This document shows, in pieces, positions 25,534 to 34,744 of a stretch of 64,000 nt of DNA. Source of the DNA: an uncultured Peptostreptococcaceae bacterium (GTDB taxonomy: Bacteria; Bacillota; Clostridia; Peptostreptococcales; Anaerovoracaceae); the NCBI GenBank assembly GCA_949740445.1, contig CATJIF010000077.1:1-64000 (forward strand), in the 5' to 3' direction. Both the position numbers and the translations under genes were made by a program. The notes under the pieces were generated by a model. The model searched no databases. It had not been told where the DNA came from and worked only from the letters and a program-made list of their open reading frames with translations. Within the stretch, counting starts at the first letter, position 1. Every line of letters begins with the position of its first letter.

Positions 25534-27036
25534 TTATTTTTCGATGAACTTATATCTACCCGGCCCTATACCAGCCACTTTTTCAATGACCTTCGCCGCC
25601 TTCATAGCATTCATCACATTAGTCGCCTTTGATTTTGAGCAATCCAGCCAACACATGATATCCGCCTGCCTGAAAACTTCTGTTGTACCACATTGATCAA
25701 AAACCTTTTTTATGTTTGCAACAAACGTAGCTGTGGTTTCCGCATCATCAAATAATGCAAGATATCTTTCAAAACCATTGCTTACTTTTTCGGTACCATT
25801 GCTTACTTTTCCAAAAGCATTGACTGCTTCTTCAAAGACGCTGTCCATTTCCTCAATGAGGCCATCCCAGTTTCTGAACATCGTGACTTTAAATCCATCC
25901 CCGAACTCCTCAAATTTAGGATCTGGCAATTTATATTCCCTGCATCTCTTGATGATTCTCGGCAGGCCGGTCCCCCATGCTTCTACAATGCGCATGTAAT
26001 GAAATGCCTCTGCAATCGCTTCGTTTCTACAGATGGATTTCCCGCATTTTGCTGTTCCTATATCTATCCCGCCATATAGCATTCCCGGCGACAGGACCTC
26101 AATTCTGTCATCAAAAATACAAACCTGCACGCAGGACCTGTCGAGATAGCTCCTGTGAACCACCGCATTGGCTATCATCTCCCGAATTGCCGCTCTGGGA
26201 AGCTCGTAAAAATCAGTACGATATACGCCATCAATTTCTACTCCTGTATTGATGTGCCTTAATACAAATTGATAAGCGCCCTCAATCTGTTCAAAAACAG
26301 GGCCGCAAAACTCTTTTTTATCAATAAAAATATCCCTAGAGACTCCCTTAAACAACCCGCATTGTACCTTTGCCGCTTTATTTCTATTATCTGTCATAAG
26401 GTCGAAGGCATGCGTCGGATAAAAATTTTTTCCAACCTTGCACAAAAGCCCAAAGTCTTCTAACTTTTCTAATGTCAGTTCTTTGACATCCTCTTTTTCT
26501 TCTTCGGTTTTACAGGCGTCCAGAGCAACCTGCCTCATTTTTTTACATAAAGCAATGGCCTTTTTCTCGTCAAATTCTCTTCCTATCTCCTATAAGGAAT
26601 CGTAAGATATATTTTGTCCTTCTAATTCAAGCTCTCTTCGCTTTCGTTCATCTGCAGGCCTGCTGGTTCCGTTAATCCGTATATATGTCGAAGTCTCTTT
26701 CCCCTTCTTTTTCAAATAATACGGCCTGAGCTTACCCGGAGCGATATCAATAACTAAACATGTCTTGTTCTCGATGGTCTGCACTAAAATATCCGGCTCA
26801 ATTTGTGGTGTACAGGCATCCGATACCATGTTTGAAATCGCATCAGACAACTTAAAAGGGCTTTGGTCGCCAATACCGTACACCTCACAAGTAACATCCT
26901 CAATCCCTAAAATCACCTTTCCACCAGTACTATTAGAAAACGCGATGATATCTTTAAGAAGTTTTTCATGTTTCTCGGGAATTTCTCTTTTGAATTCTAT
27001 ATTCTTAGACTCGCCAAAGTTTTCCTTCTTTACCAT
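25534..27036 (-). pseudogene. AlbA_2/Schlafen-type ATP-binding protein gene, interrupted by an in-frame TAG
   Basis: Read as one frame this encodes about 500 residues. The N-terminal ~150 are an AlbA_2 (divergent AAA-4/Schlafen) domain: ESKNIEFKREIPEKHEKLLK and FSNSTGGKVILGIED. After the break come a winged-helix-like stretch, the HATPase-like RAAIREMIANAVVHRSY and a C-terminal domain ending at 25534. A single TAG codon at 26592-26590 separates the halves. The reading frame is unchanged on both sides and the residues after it (EIGREFDEKKAIALCKK) continue the family pattern. This is either a recent nonsense mutation, a read-through codon or a sequence error. The start at 27036 (MVKKENFGE) has GAGGG upstream. 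Such proteins are often found with mobile or defence elements. Confidence 0.8.
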
Positions 27037-27323
27037 AAGCAGCCCTCTTTTCTGCTGAATTGTGGATTGCCCACCGACGTCCAAGCTCAATTACTATTTT
27101 ACCACAATTCAGCACATACATCACTGCTTTTTCTCGCCCTTCTCAGCATATATCCCAATACAGCACATACGCACAGATTTTAGAGCAACACAAAATTTTT
27201 TATCATTTGCACACCCTTGGCGCAGGAATCCCTCTTGCGACCGTCTTCTTTGTCTGTGTATCGGGCTGAACGCCACGCTTTCCGAAACGCAGGCCATGCT
27301 AAACAGGCGGCTTACGCGCAGCT

Positions 27324-28211
27324 CTATCCCAGCGTTTTCACCAGATACGTCTCTGCATTTTTCTGCTTCATTATCCGATATGCACTTTTTGCTTTTTCTT
27401 GGTTCATATAAATTCCAAACACCGTGGGGCCGCTGCCGCTCATGAGCACAGCGCCGGCTGTCCTCAGCTGCTCTATGGCCTCTTTTGTCTGCACTATTTC
27501 CGGATACAGCCGCAGGGCTGCGGATTCCAGCAGGTTCTCCATATTGGCCGTAACCAGCGGCAGGTTGTGGGTATCCAGCCCCTTTATCATCTGTTCGATA
27601 TCGGGATGCGACTGGCATTCGTCCAGGCACAGGTTGGCGTAAACCTCCTTCGTCGGCACGCACACCGGCGGCTTGGAAAGCATCACCCAGGCGGACAGGG
27701 GCCTTACCGGGCTCAGCTGTTCGCCGATGCCCTCCGCCAGCGCACAGAACTGCCCTTCCTGCCCCATTAGGCAAAAGGGGACATCCGCTCCGATCTGCGC
27801 CGAAAGCGCTGCCAGATCCTGCGGCGAAACGTTCAGCTCCCACAGACGCGCCAGCGCCCGCATAACGGCTGCGCCGTCTGCGCTTCCTCCAGCAAGCCCC
27901 GCCGCCATGGGGATTTTTTTATCAATGGCGATGCGTATCTCGCATCCTGCTTCCGGGCGATAGGTTTTTTTCATCAACATGGCCGCCTTATGTGCGATAT
28001 TGCTTTCGTCCATAGGAAGATCCCCGCGGCTGGTAGCCCCGCAGATCGCTGTTTCTCCGCCGGGCAGCTCCCGATAAGCAACAGAAACGGTATCGAATAA
28101 ATTGATCTGCTGCATTACCATCTTTACCTGATGATATCCGTTTGGCAGCTTTCCCAGAACATCCAGCGCCAGATTTATCTTTGCATATGCTTTCAATGTA
28201 ATTTCTTTCAT
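27324..28211 (-). CDS. ispE: 4-diphosphocytidyl-2-C-methyl-D-erythritol kinase
   Basis: A 295-residue GHMP kinase of the non-mevalonate isoprenoid pathway. It has the N-terminal AYAKINLALDVLGKLPNGYH, the ATP loop PMAAGLAGGSADGAAV (about 92-107) and the C-terminal MSGSGPTVFGI. It phosphorylates the 2-hydroxyl of CDP-ME in the cytosol. It is transcribed leftward, convergent on nothing immediate, with 290 nt to the interrupted AlbA gene. The divergent M55 peptidase gene shares its upstream region. Confidence 0.95.
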   Translation of the reverse strand: MKEITLKAYAKINLALDVLGKLPNGYHQVKMVMQQINLFDTVSVAYRELPGGETAICGATSRGDLPMDESNIAHKAAMLMKKTYRPEAGCEIRIAIDKKIPMAAGLAGGSADGAAVMRALARLWELNVSPQDLAALSAQIGADVPFCLMGQEGQFCALAEGIGEQLSPVRPLSAWVMLSKPPVCVPTKEVYANLCLDECQSHPDIEQMIKGLDTHNLPLVTANMENLLESAALRLYPEIVQTKEAIEQLRTAGAVLMSGSGPTVFGIYMNQEKAKSAYRIMKQKNAETYLVKTLG

Positions 28212-28296
28212 CTATAAACAGTTCCTTTCCCTGCATACAGCATTTTTTATCAAAAAATTTACGCAGTACAGCGATTTCACATTTTCTAAAATAATT

Positions 28297-28335
28297 TTAT
28301 CATAAACTTCTGTCTTTGCGGGAGTTTTATGATAA
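28297..28335. promoter_or_regulatory. Near-perfect dyad in the ispE/M55 divergent promoter region
   Basis: TTATCATAAACT (28297-28308) faces AGTTTTATGATAA (28323-28335); the arms match fully except for one extra A. TATGATAATATAG at its right arm could be the -10 of the rightward gene. The position between divergent genes suggests an operator, but it could be a plain hairpin. Confidence 0.35.
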
Positions 28336-28456
28336 TATAGAAACCAGAATGTATGCAAGTGCTGCGTTTTGTTTTGCTGGCCCGCTGACGCGGACCGCCA
28401 TTGCCGCAGCGGCTTTCCGCGCCTCTGGCGCAGCTTTATTACGGGAGGACATGAGT

Positions 28457-29257
28457 ATGAAAAAGGTTTTTATTACAGCGGACATCGAAGGCGTTACCGG
28501 CGTAACGAACTGGTGCGAAACGGAATACGGCAATGAGGGCTACGACGACGCCTGCGTGCAGATGACCAGAGAAGTGGATGCTGCCTGCCGCGCAGCCATG
28601 GAGCTTGGCTACCAGGTTGTGGTAAAGGATGGCCACAGCTCTGCGCGCAACCTGAAAATCGGCCAGCTGCCCAAAGGCGTAGAGGTAATCCGCGGCTGGC
28701 GCGTATCGCCCGAAGGTATGATGGGCGGCATCGACGACAGTTTCGACGCTGTCATCTGCATCGGCTATCATTCGCCGGCTGGCATGAATTCCAACCCCCT
28801 GGCCCATACCATCGACCACCACATGATTGATGCCATCCATGTCAATGGCCAGCTGGCCTCCGAGCTGTCCTTAAATGCACTCTACGCTGCCCAATACAAA
28901 GTCCCCACCGTCTTTGTCAGCGGCGATGAAGGCATCTGCCAGCACAGCAAAGAGTGGATTCCGGACATCGAAACGGTCGCCGTTAAAAACTGCGTCGGCA
29001 ATTCCTCCTGGAACCTGCATCCGGACGATGCTGTCGATCAGATCTATGAAGGGGTAAAAAAAGCGCTGCAGGCACCTGCCAAGCTGATGGAAATCCCCTC
29101 CGACCTGCATCTGGAAATGACCTACACCACCCACCAAGGCGCGCGCAACGCATCGTGGTATCCGGGCGCAAAGCTCACCGATGTCAAGACTGTCGCCCTC
29201 GATGCTGCCTCTGTTATGGACATGACCATCGCCCGCGTCTTTATGATGTCCGTTTAA
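28457..29257 (+). CDS. M55-family D-aminopeptidase (DppA-like)
   Basis: A 266-residue zinc aminopeptidase. The metal-binding start KVFITADIEGVTGV is canonical (Asp and Glu ligands). DGHSSARN, CIGYHSPAG and HTIDHHM supply the histidine ligands, and FVSGDEG is also conserved. DppA enzymes form decamers and release N-terminal D-amino acids, probably in reuse of D-Ala peptides from cell wall. ATG 28457 is chosen because GGGAGG lies 8 nt before it; ATG 28451 is only 2 nt from that site. Confidence 0.9.
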   Translation: MKKVFITADIEGVTGVTNWCETEYGNEGYDDACVQMTREVDAACRAAMELGYQVVVKDGHSSARNLKIGQLPKGVEVIRGWRVSPEGMMGGIDDSFDAVICIGYHSPAGMNSNPLAHTIDHHMIDAIHVNGQLASELSLNALYAAQYKVPTVFVSGDEGICQHSKEWIPDIETVAVKNCVGNSSWNLHPDDAVDQIYEGVKKALQAPAKLMEIPSDLHLEMTYTTHQGARNASWYPGAKLTDVKTVALDAASVMDMTIARVFMMSV

Positions 29258-29355
29258 GCGATAGAACCGATGCACTCCACCCTTTTCTGCGCACCTTTTT
29301 CGGGATCGTCCTTCTTTAGAAGCATCTTGCGCGCTGAGATAGGTAAGGGTGTGAA

Positions 29356-29395
29356 AAAGCGAGCTCCGCACATGGAGCCCGCTTTATTTTTTCGT
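29356..29395. terminator. Terminator between M55 peptidase and SGNH hydrolase
   Basis: AAAGCGAGCTCC (29356-29367) pairs with GGAGCCCGCTTT (29374-29385) with one mismatch, followed by ATTTTTTC. A-runs precede it, so it may serve both converging genes. Confidence 0.8.
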
Positions 29396-29414
29396 ATGTA
29401 TGGGCGCTGCCCTC

Positions 29415-30638
29415 TCATCTTCGTCCGCCGAAAATCTCCCCTGCGATGGCAGTACACACCCCCGTACCGCAGCATAGGAGCGCGGCCGCGCCTTTCGCAG
29501 GATTTCTCAGATCCGCGCTGCCTTGTTCGCCTTCGGGCGGCAGCTTGTCGAGAAGGTACCCGATTTCTTCCGCGATCATCCTGTGCCCTGCTGCGTTGGG
29601 ATGGACATCCAGGTTCAGCGGTTCTGCAGAGGCATTGCATAACCGCATCTGCGGCATCACCTTCGCAAACGCAGTGTAAACATCCGCCACGAGATAGCCG
29701 CCTTCCACTGCCCCTTCCAAAATAGCGGCGTTCAGGTCTTTTACTCCCGCCTCCATAAAATCCCCCAGAGGAATGTCGCTGAAGAAGGACAAATGCATCT
29801 CCTGATATGGGTTGTACTGCGTCGTTACAATAATCACTGCATCTTCGTTTTTTCTGTGAAGCTCAGCCACCGCAGCCAGAAGCTCCTGCTTAACCCGCTG
29901 CACCGCAGACAGTACATCGCTGCGCAGCTGCGGATACCCTTCGCCGATCAGACGGCTTGCCGTCAGCAGAAGTGGCAGATTTTTCGGATGTGCCGTATTG
30001 GATAATATGCGGCCCACATCTGCACCGGAAAGCGCTTTTCCACTGCTCTTACTTGCCCCACCGCCATCTCCGTCGCCGGAGACCTCGTCTTCTGCCAACT
30101 TGTTGTTTCTGTTATACCGATTGGCAATGGCACCGTAGAGTACCTGCAGCAGGTCATTTCCGCCGACGGTAACCGTGATTATCTCGGCTTCTTTTATGGA
30201 AGCATCTAATCCCCCGCCGGATACCAAAGCCCGCAGTTGACTTGCCGTCGCTCCGTTTACGCCTTCATTTTGCCAGCAACCGCCCCATTCCTTTTGTAAC
30301 AGGGCCGCAAAACCTTCGTTTTGTGGCTGTTCCAGCCCAAAGCCCGCGGTTACGCTGTCGCCCAGCGCAAGGCATGGCGCTGATGCCGGAAGCCGCCGTT
30401 CTGCCAGCTGTCCAGCAGAAGCGCCAGGCAAAGGCGGCGTTCCGGAAGTCCCGGCCGCCGTTTTCGCTGTAATATCTACAACTGCTGTTTTCGTTGCAAC
30501 ATCTGCAACCACCGCCTGCGCCGAGACATCCGCAGCCAACGGTTCTGCCGCAAAAGCCATCGACGGTCCTCCGAAAACGGACATCAGCAGGCAGAGGCAT
30601 ACGATGGATGCGATCCTCCGTTTAATGACTTTCTTCAT
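29415..30638 (-). CDS. Exported SGNH/GDSL hydrolase
   Basis: A 407-residue secreted esterase-type hydrolase. A signal peptide (cleavage near AFA-A, about residue 30) is followed by an Ala/Thr/Val-rich linker (about 31-80). The SGNH core has LALGDSVTAGFG (Ser nucleophile, about 95), VTVGGNDLL (Gly and Asn) and the C-terminal DVHPNAAGH (Asp and His). Substrate unknown; relatives deacylate lipids or deacetylate polysaccharides. It overlaps the preceding PsiE-like gene by 17 nt. Confidence 0.85.
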   Translation of the reverse strand: MKKVIKRRIASIVCLCLLMSVFGGPSMAFAAEPLAADVSAQAVVADVATKTAVVDITAKTAAGTSGTPPLPGASAGQLAERRLPASAPCLALGDSVTAGFGLEQPQNEGFAALLQKEWGGCWQNEGVNGATASQLRALVSGGGLDASIKEAEIITVTVGGNDLLQVLYGAIANRYNRNNKLAEDEVSGDGDGGGASKSSGKALSGADVGRILSNTAHPKNLPLLLTASRLIGEGYPQLRSDVLSAVQRVKQELLAAVAELHRKNEDAVIIVTTQYNPYQEMHLSFFSDIPLGDFMEAGVKDLNAAILEGAVEGGYLVADVYTAFAKVMPQMRLCNASAEPLNLDVHPNAAGHRMIAEEIGYLLDKLPPEGEQGSADLRNPAKGAAALLCCGTGVCTAIAGEIFGGRR

Positions 30639-31146
30639 GCTCCCGCCACCATTCCGCCTTTTCGATCAGCTCTCGCGCTTCCATCTCTTCGATATTCAGC
30701 GGCAGATTGGCCGCCTCTTTCTTCTGAATCCGCTCCAGAAGCTCCAGAAGGCGCTGCTTTTCTTCTTCCTTATCGTATAAAAAGTGCCAGATGGCAAACA
30801 GCCCTACAAGAGAAGCGATGCCGATCAGATTGTCGATCATGCTGTGCTCTAAAATCAGCTGCCTTGCAATAGCGAACATAATGACCTCAAGCACTGCCCC
30901 ATGGGAACGTACCATCAGCATTTTGATAAATTCCAGCCCTACCACAAGCCCTAAGATTTCCGCCAACATTTCCGTTAGCTCTACTGTCGTTAAATCGCTG
31001 CTGAATAGCTCGTACGTATTGACCATATTCAACAGCTCGATGATAATTGCCAGCAGAATAATCAGCGAAATCACCCATTCAATCCCGGTAGAACTATGAA
31101 AGATTAACTTTGTTAAACGCCGCGACCACTTTTTATACCGTTCCAT
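30622..31146 (-). CDS. PsiE-like membrane protein
   Basis: A 174-residue protein with about four membrane segments between residues 22 and 130. The pattern LVVGLEFIKMLMVRSHGAVLEV followed by IARQLILEHS resembles the PsiE (phosphate-starvation-inducible) family; here it is split for length. A charged Glu/Lys-rich C-terminal helix follows. Function unknown. ATG 31146 is preferred because GGAGGAC lies 6-7 nt upstream; ATG 31164 has no site. It is co-transcribed with the SGNH hydrolase. Confidence 0.65.
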   Translation of the reverse strand: MERYKKWSRRLTKLIFHSSTGIEWVISLIILLAIIIELLNMVNTYELFSSDLTTVELTEMLAEILGLVVGLEFIKMLMVRSHGAVLEVIMFAIARQLILEHSMIDNLIGIASLVGLFAIWHFLYDKEEEKQRLLELLERIQKKEAANLPLNIEEMEARELIEKAEWWREHEESH

Positions 31147-31237
31147 ATAACCGTCCTCCTCCATCCGTCAGACTATCGTTATGCCTGTTCTTCCGTTTTC
31201 TGGAATTGCAGCAGCCTGCCGCTGTCTGTGAATACCA

Positions 31238-31271
31238 CAAAGTCCGCAAGGCCATTCCCCTGCGGACTTTG
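31238..31271. terminator. Perfect 11-bp hairpin between the PsiE-like gene and the ABC operon
   Basis: CAAAGTCCGCA (31238-31248) pairs with TGCGGACTTTG (31261-31271) around a 12-nt loop. T-runs are short on both strands. It lies downstream of the leftward ABC permease gene and probably ends that operon. Confidence 0.5.
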
Positions 31272-31376
31272 ACTCTTCTTACTTCAGTATAACAAACCCC
31301 GGCCCGGGGTGCAAGCCTCCTTGCCGCAGATGTCCCATTTACTGCACTGCAGCGGTATACTGTAACAGGCGACCAT

Positions 31377-32714
31377 TTATTCGTTGCGCAAACTTTCCAG
31401 GGCTGACAGATGCATGGCCCGACGCGCCGGATAGTACCCAGCCATAATACCGATCACTGTAGCAAAGACCAGAGCTCCCACTGCCACATACCACGGAATG
31501 ATGGATATAGACGAACCATAGCCACCCATAGCGCTCAGCACAGAACTCATAACCTCAAGCAGCACTGTATTCATTAAAAACGAAACCAGAAAACTGATGG
31601 CAAGCCCCATCAGACCGCCGACAAAGCCGATTAACCCAGCTTCGATGAGGAACATTTTCCGGATATCCCTCAGATTAGCTCCGATGACCTTCATAACGCC
31701 GATTTCCTTCGTGCGCTCGTAGATGGACATAATCATAGTATTGGTAATGCCCAAAGCCGCTACGAACAGCGAGATACCGCCGATGCCGCCCAGCACGCCC
31801 TGAATCATCCGGGCGGTATCCTGCATGGCGTTCAGAAAGTCGGTGGGACTGTAGGTATAATATCCCATATCATCCTTCAGCACTTTGATGACGCTCTCAA
31901 CGTCGTTGATGTCGCCTACATAGACCCAGGCCGAATCGTAAGTTTTTCCGTTTCTGCCCTGCATTGTGGTGCTTTCCTTGCGCGCTTTTTTATTGGCTGT
32001 GATGATCTCCTCCAGATCCTCGATGTTCATATAGACCTGATAGGCCGATTCGTCGTTTTCTGCCGCCAGCACGCCGATGCCCTTTCCCTTAAACTCCGGA
32101 TAGACGATTTTATCGGGATCGGAGTTTTTCTTTTTCCGCCCGTATTCGTAATCTGCTGTAATCACCAGCTTTTCGCCTACGACCTCTGTCGTTTCTTCGC
32201 TCCATCCGTTATTCTTGTTCGGGTTGTAAAACCATTGGGGAACGTAGCTTCCAAACAGCACGCCGTTTTTATCTGCTGCTGTCAGCATACGCCCCTCGCT
32301 GACCTCAAAATTAAACTTCTCCAGTACCTCTGCACGGACGCCGATAAACTGTGTCTGCGTTACCTTTTTGCCTACGCCGATGGTCATGTATTCGCTGACT
32401 CTTGGCGTAACCGCATCTACCCCTTCGATGCCTTCCATTGTTTTCAGCGTCTTATCGTTGATAATTCCCTTCAGATCGTTCTGGTCTCCGGTGGTTGTTG
32501 TCATGCCTCCGCCGTTGGCGTTTACCTCGATCAGATGAAGATTTCCGTAGCTTTCAATCTGCTCCTGATAATTGGCAGACAGCCCATAACCGATGGAAAG
32601 CATCACCACGATGGCACAGGTGCCCACCACGACGCCGATGACTGCAAGCAGCGTCCGGGTGCGCCTGCGCAGGAGATTGCGGAAACAGAGGTCAACTAAA
32701 TCCCTGCTATTCAT
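31377..32714 (-). CDS. MacB/FtsX-type ABC transporter permease
   Basis: A 445-residue permease with the MacB topology. One membrane helix at about 18-42 (RTLLAVIGVVVGTCAIVVML) is followed by a large extracellular domain (about 45-310) and three C-terminal helices with the FtsX signature YERTKEIGVMKVIGAN. MacB-type systems use mechanotransmission and do not move substrate through the membrane themselves; they act on peptides, lipoproteins or envelope stress. It is the third gene of an operon with an ATPase and a beta-sandwich partner. Confidence 0.88.
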   Translation of the reverse strand: MNSRDLVDLCFRNLLRRRTRTLLAVIGVVVGTCAIVVMLSIGYGLSANYQEQIESYGNLHLIEVNANGGGMTTTTGDQNDLKGIINDKTLKTMEGIEGVDAVTPRVSEYMTIGVGKKVTQTQFIGVRAEVLEKFNFEVSEGRMLTAADKNGVLFGSYVPQWFYNPNKNNGWSEETTEVVGEKLVITADYEYGRKKKNSDPDKIVYPEFKGKGIGVLAAENDESAYQVYMNIEDLEEIITANKKARKESTTMQGRNGKTYDSAWVYVGDINDVESVIKVLKDDMGYYTYSPTDFLNAMQDTARMIQGVLGGIGGISLFVAALGITNTMIMSIYERTKEIGVMKVIGANLRDIRKMFLIEAGLIGFVGGLMGLAISFLVSFLMNTVLLEVMSSVLSAMGGYGSSISIIPWYVAVGALVFATVIGIMAGYYPARRAMHLSALESLRNE

Positions 32715-32728
32715 CGCTCTTTTTCTCC

Positions 32729-34744
32729 CTATTCATCTTCCATCTCTAACTGCTGATTGAGCTTTTTCTTTCTGTAAGCCTTAAATCCAATCAATGCCGC
32801 AACGGCTACTACTGCCACCGCTGCTGCTACGGCAGTCGGCGAGGTCTTCGGTTCTGCCTCTACAGGCATTTCGTCCATGCCAGTTTCATCCCATACCGGC
32901 ATTTCCATGGCCTCAAACACAAATTCCTTTGTAATCTCGTGCTCTGTTCCAGAGGCATCCTCGTAGGTAAATATAATTGTCCCTTCTACAGGCCCTACTT
33001 CGCGGGGAATAAAGCTGAAGCTGAAATCGTCGGTAGAACCGCTGGCCATGTTTCCTACATAGTAGCTGTTGCTCTCCATTGTATCGAAATTACCTGTCGC
33101 TGTTACGCGCAGATTGTTCAGCGTCGTTTTTCCCATGTTGTAAAATTCCACACTGGTACTGGTCTGCGAACCCACATAGCATTCCCACGGCGAAGCCACA
33201 TCGTTGATTTCCAGACGGGTATCCTGCACGATGGGAATGGAAATCGTGTCCTCTGCCGTGTATTCGTTGCCGTCGCTGTCCTCGTAGGACATATTGACGG
33301 TAACTGTCGCTGTGGACTGCTCTGCCGTAGCATTGGCCTTTAACCGCAGCGTTTTGCTATAGTGCGCCCGGCTGGCTACGTCGTCGATGAAAAACGCATT
33401 GGAACTGTTGACGGGAACAAAGGTTTCGCCCCCGTTGACTGTAACTTTGATGTTGGACAGCGTTTTCTGCGCTGTATTGACAAGCCCAATCGTAAGGGAA
33501 AACTCATCGCCGGCCTTGACATAACCGCCGCCGTAATCATAGGTATCGACCATCAGCCGCGGCGATTTAACCGAGCCATCTTCTTCCTTAGACTTGACAT
33601 ATACGCTGGTATACTGCATCACCGATCCGGCTTCGCTATCGTCCAGCGAATCGACGCTGATTTTAATCGGATAGGTTGTATCCTTGCTTTCGTCGGTCGC
33701 CATCAGCGTAATTTTATACTCCTTTTGCGCACCAGCAGCCAGGGAATTCTCCACAAAGGTCGCTGTCGTCTTATTCAATAAGCCGCTGGGAAGCTCTGCG
33801 CTGACCTTCAAATTTTTCGCCTCCGACGTGCCGTTATTCTTTACTACAAAGGACAACACAAAATCTGTTTCTACCGAGGTCTGTTCCGGAGCCGACACGC
33901 TGCCGATGCTGATGTTTTTCGTCGCCGCCGCCCCGCTGCCGCCGGTAACGGAAATATAGAAGGTTTCTTCGAAGGTGCGATCCTCCCAGGCGCCTTCGCT
34001 CTTCGATACCTTTGCTGCTACCTGCAGCTTGATGGGGTAATTTTTATTCTCCAGCGTTTCGTCCAGCAGCAGAGGAAATACCGCGTTATAGCGGTCGCCT
34101 ACGTGGATGTAGCCTGCGTTCACCGTACTCGATGCGTTGTTGATGGACATGCCCTCCGGAAGCGTCAGCGTTGCGCTGACATCTTTTAAGGCCACCGACC
34201 CTCTGTTGTACAGCTCGAATTTCAGCTCGTTGACCGCACCGGCCTGTAGACCGTCGGCATTGTCCATGGCGTAATTGATGCCCAGGCCATCGTAGGTGCC
34301 ATTAGTGCTCGTCAGCGATACCTGCAGGTTGGAACTTCCGACGGTTTCTTCGCCCTCCTCTGCCGTCATTACCAGCGTATAGTTCTGGTTGGGAAGCCCT
34401 CTTGCCACATCTACGGCAAACGTCAGCTTCGTGCTTTCTCCCGGCGCCAGCGTAATACGCATGGGCTTTGTTTTAACAGAAAACTGTCCCGATTTTCCGC
34501 CTAATTTCACCGTAATCGTATGCTCGTTTTTCATATCGTTATTGGTAACGGTAACTTCAATGGGGTGTTCCTTATCTCCGGGCGCCGCATAAAAGCCACC
34601 GTTTTGTGAGATCCGGATATAATTCCCGGCTGCGTGTGCCGGCTGTACAAAAAACCCGCCGCTGAATACCAGCAGTACGGTTAATATCACCGACAGGAAT
34701 CCTCCTGTTTTTTTCTTAGCTGCGCTCTGAGACTGACCGCTCAT
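32729..34744 (-). CDS. Large exported multi-beta-sandwich protein (NEW3/CARDB, COG1361-like) of an ABC system
   Basis: A 671-residue protein. A signal peptide (cleavage near AHA-A, about residue 39) is followed by five or six repeated immunoglobulin-like beta-sandwich units of the NEW3/CARDB kind (recurring V.N.G...L.NV.V.A...P.G patterns, for example about residues 165-260, 275-375 and 405-500). It ends in one membrane helix (TAVAAAVAVVAVAALIGFKAY) and a basic/acidic tail. This makes it a type-I membrane protein on the outside. It sits between the ATPase and the permease, the place where MacA adaptors are found, and its ATG overlaps the ATPase stop. It is probably the extracellular partner of the ABC pair. 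Confidence 0.78.
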   Translation of the reverse strand: MSGQSQSAAKKKTGGFLSVILTVLLVFSGGFFVQPAHAAGNYIRISQNGGFYAAPGDKEHPIEVTVTNNDMKNEHTITVKLGGKSGQFSVKTKPMRITLAPGESTKLTFAVDVARGLPNQNYTLVMTAEEGEETVGSSNLQVSLTSTNGTYDGLGINYAMDNADGLQAGAVNELKFELYNRGSVALKDVSATLTLPEGMSINNASSTVNAGYIHVGDRYNAVFPLLLDETLENKNYPIKLQVAAKVSKSEGAWEDRTFEETFYISVTGGSGAAATKNISIGSVSAPEQTSVETDFVLSFVVKNNGTSEAKNLKVSAELPSGLLNKTTATFVENSLAAGAQKEYKITLMATDESKDTTYPIKISVDSLDDSEAGSVMQYTSVYVKSKEEDGSVKSPRLMVDTYDYGGGYVKAGDEFSLTIGLVNTAQKTLSNIKVTVNGGETFVPVNSSNAFFIDDVASRAHYSKTLRLKANATAEQSTATVTVNMSYEDSDGNEYTAEDTISIPIVQDTRLEINDVASPWECYVGSQTSTSVEFYNMGKTTLNNLRVTATGNFDTMESNSYYVGNMASGSTDDFSFSFIPREVGPVEGTIIFTYEDASGTEHEITKEFVFEAMEMPVWDETGMDEMPVEAEPKTSPTAVAAAVAVVAVAALIGFKAYRKKKLNQQLEMEDE

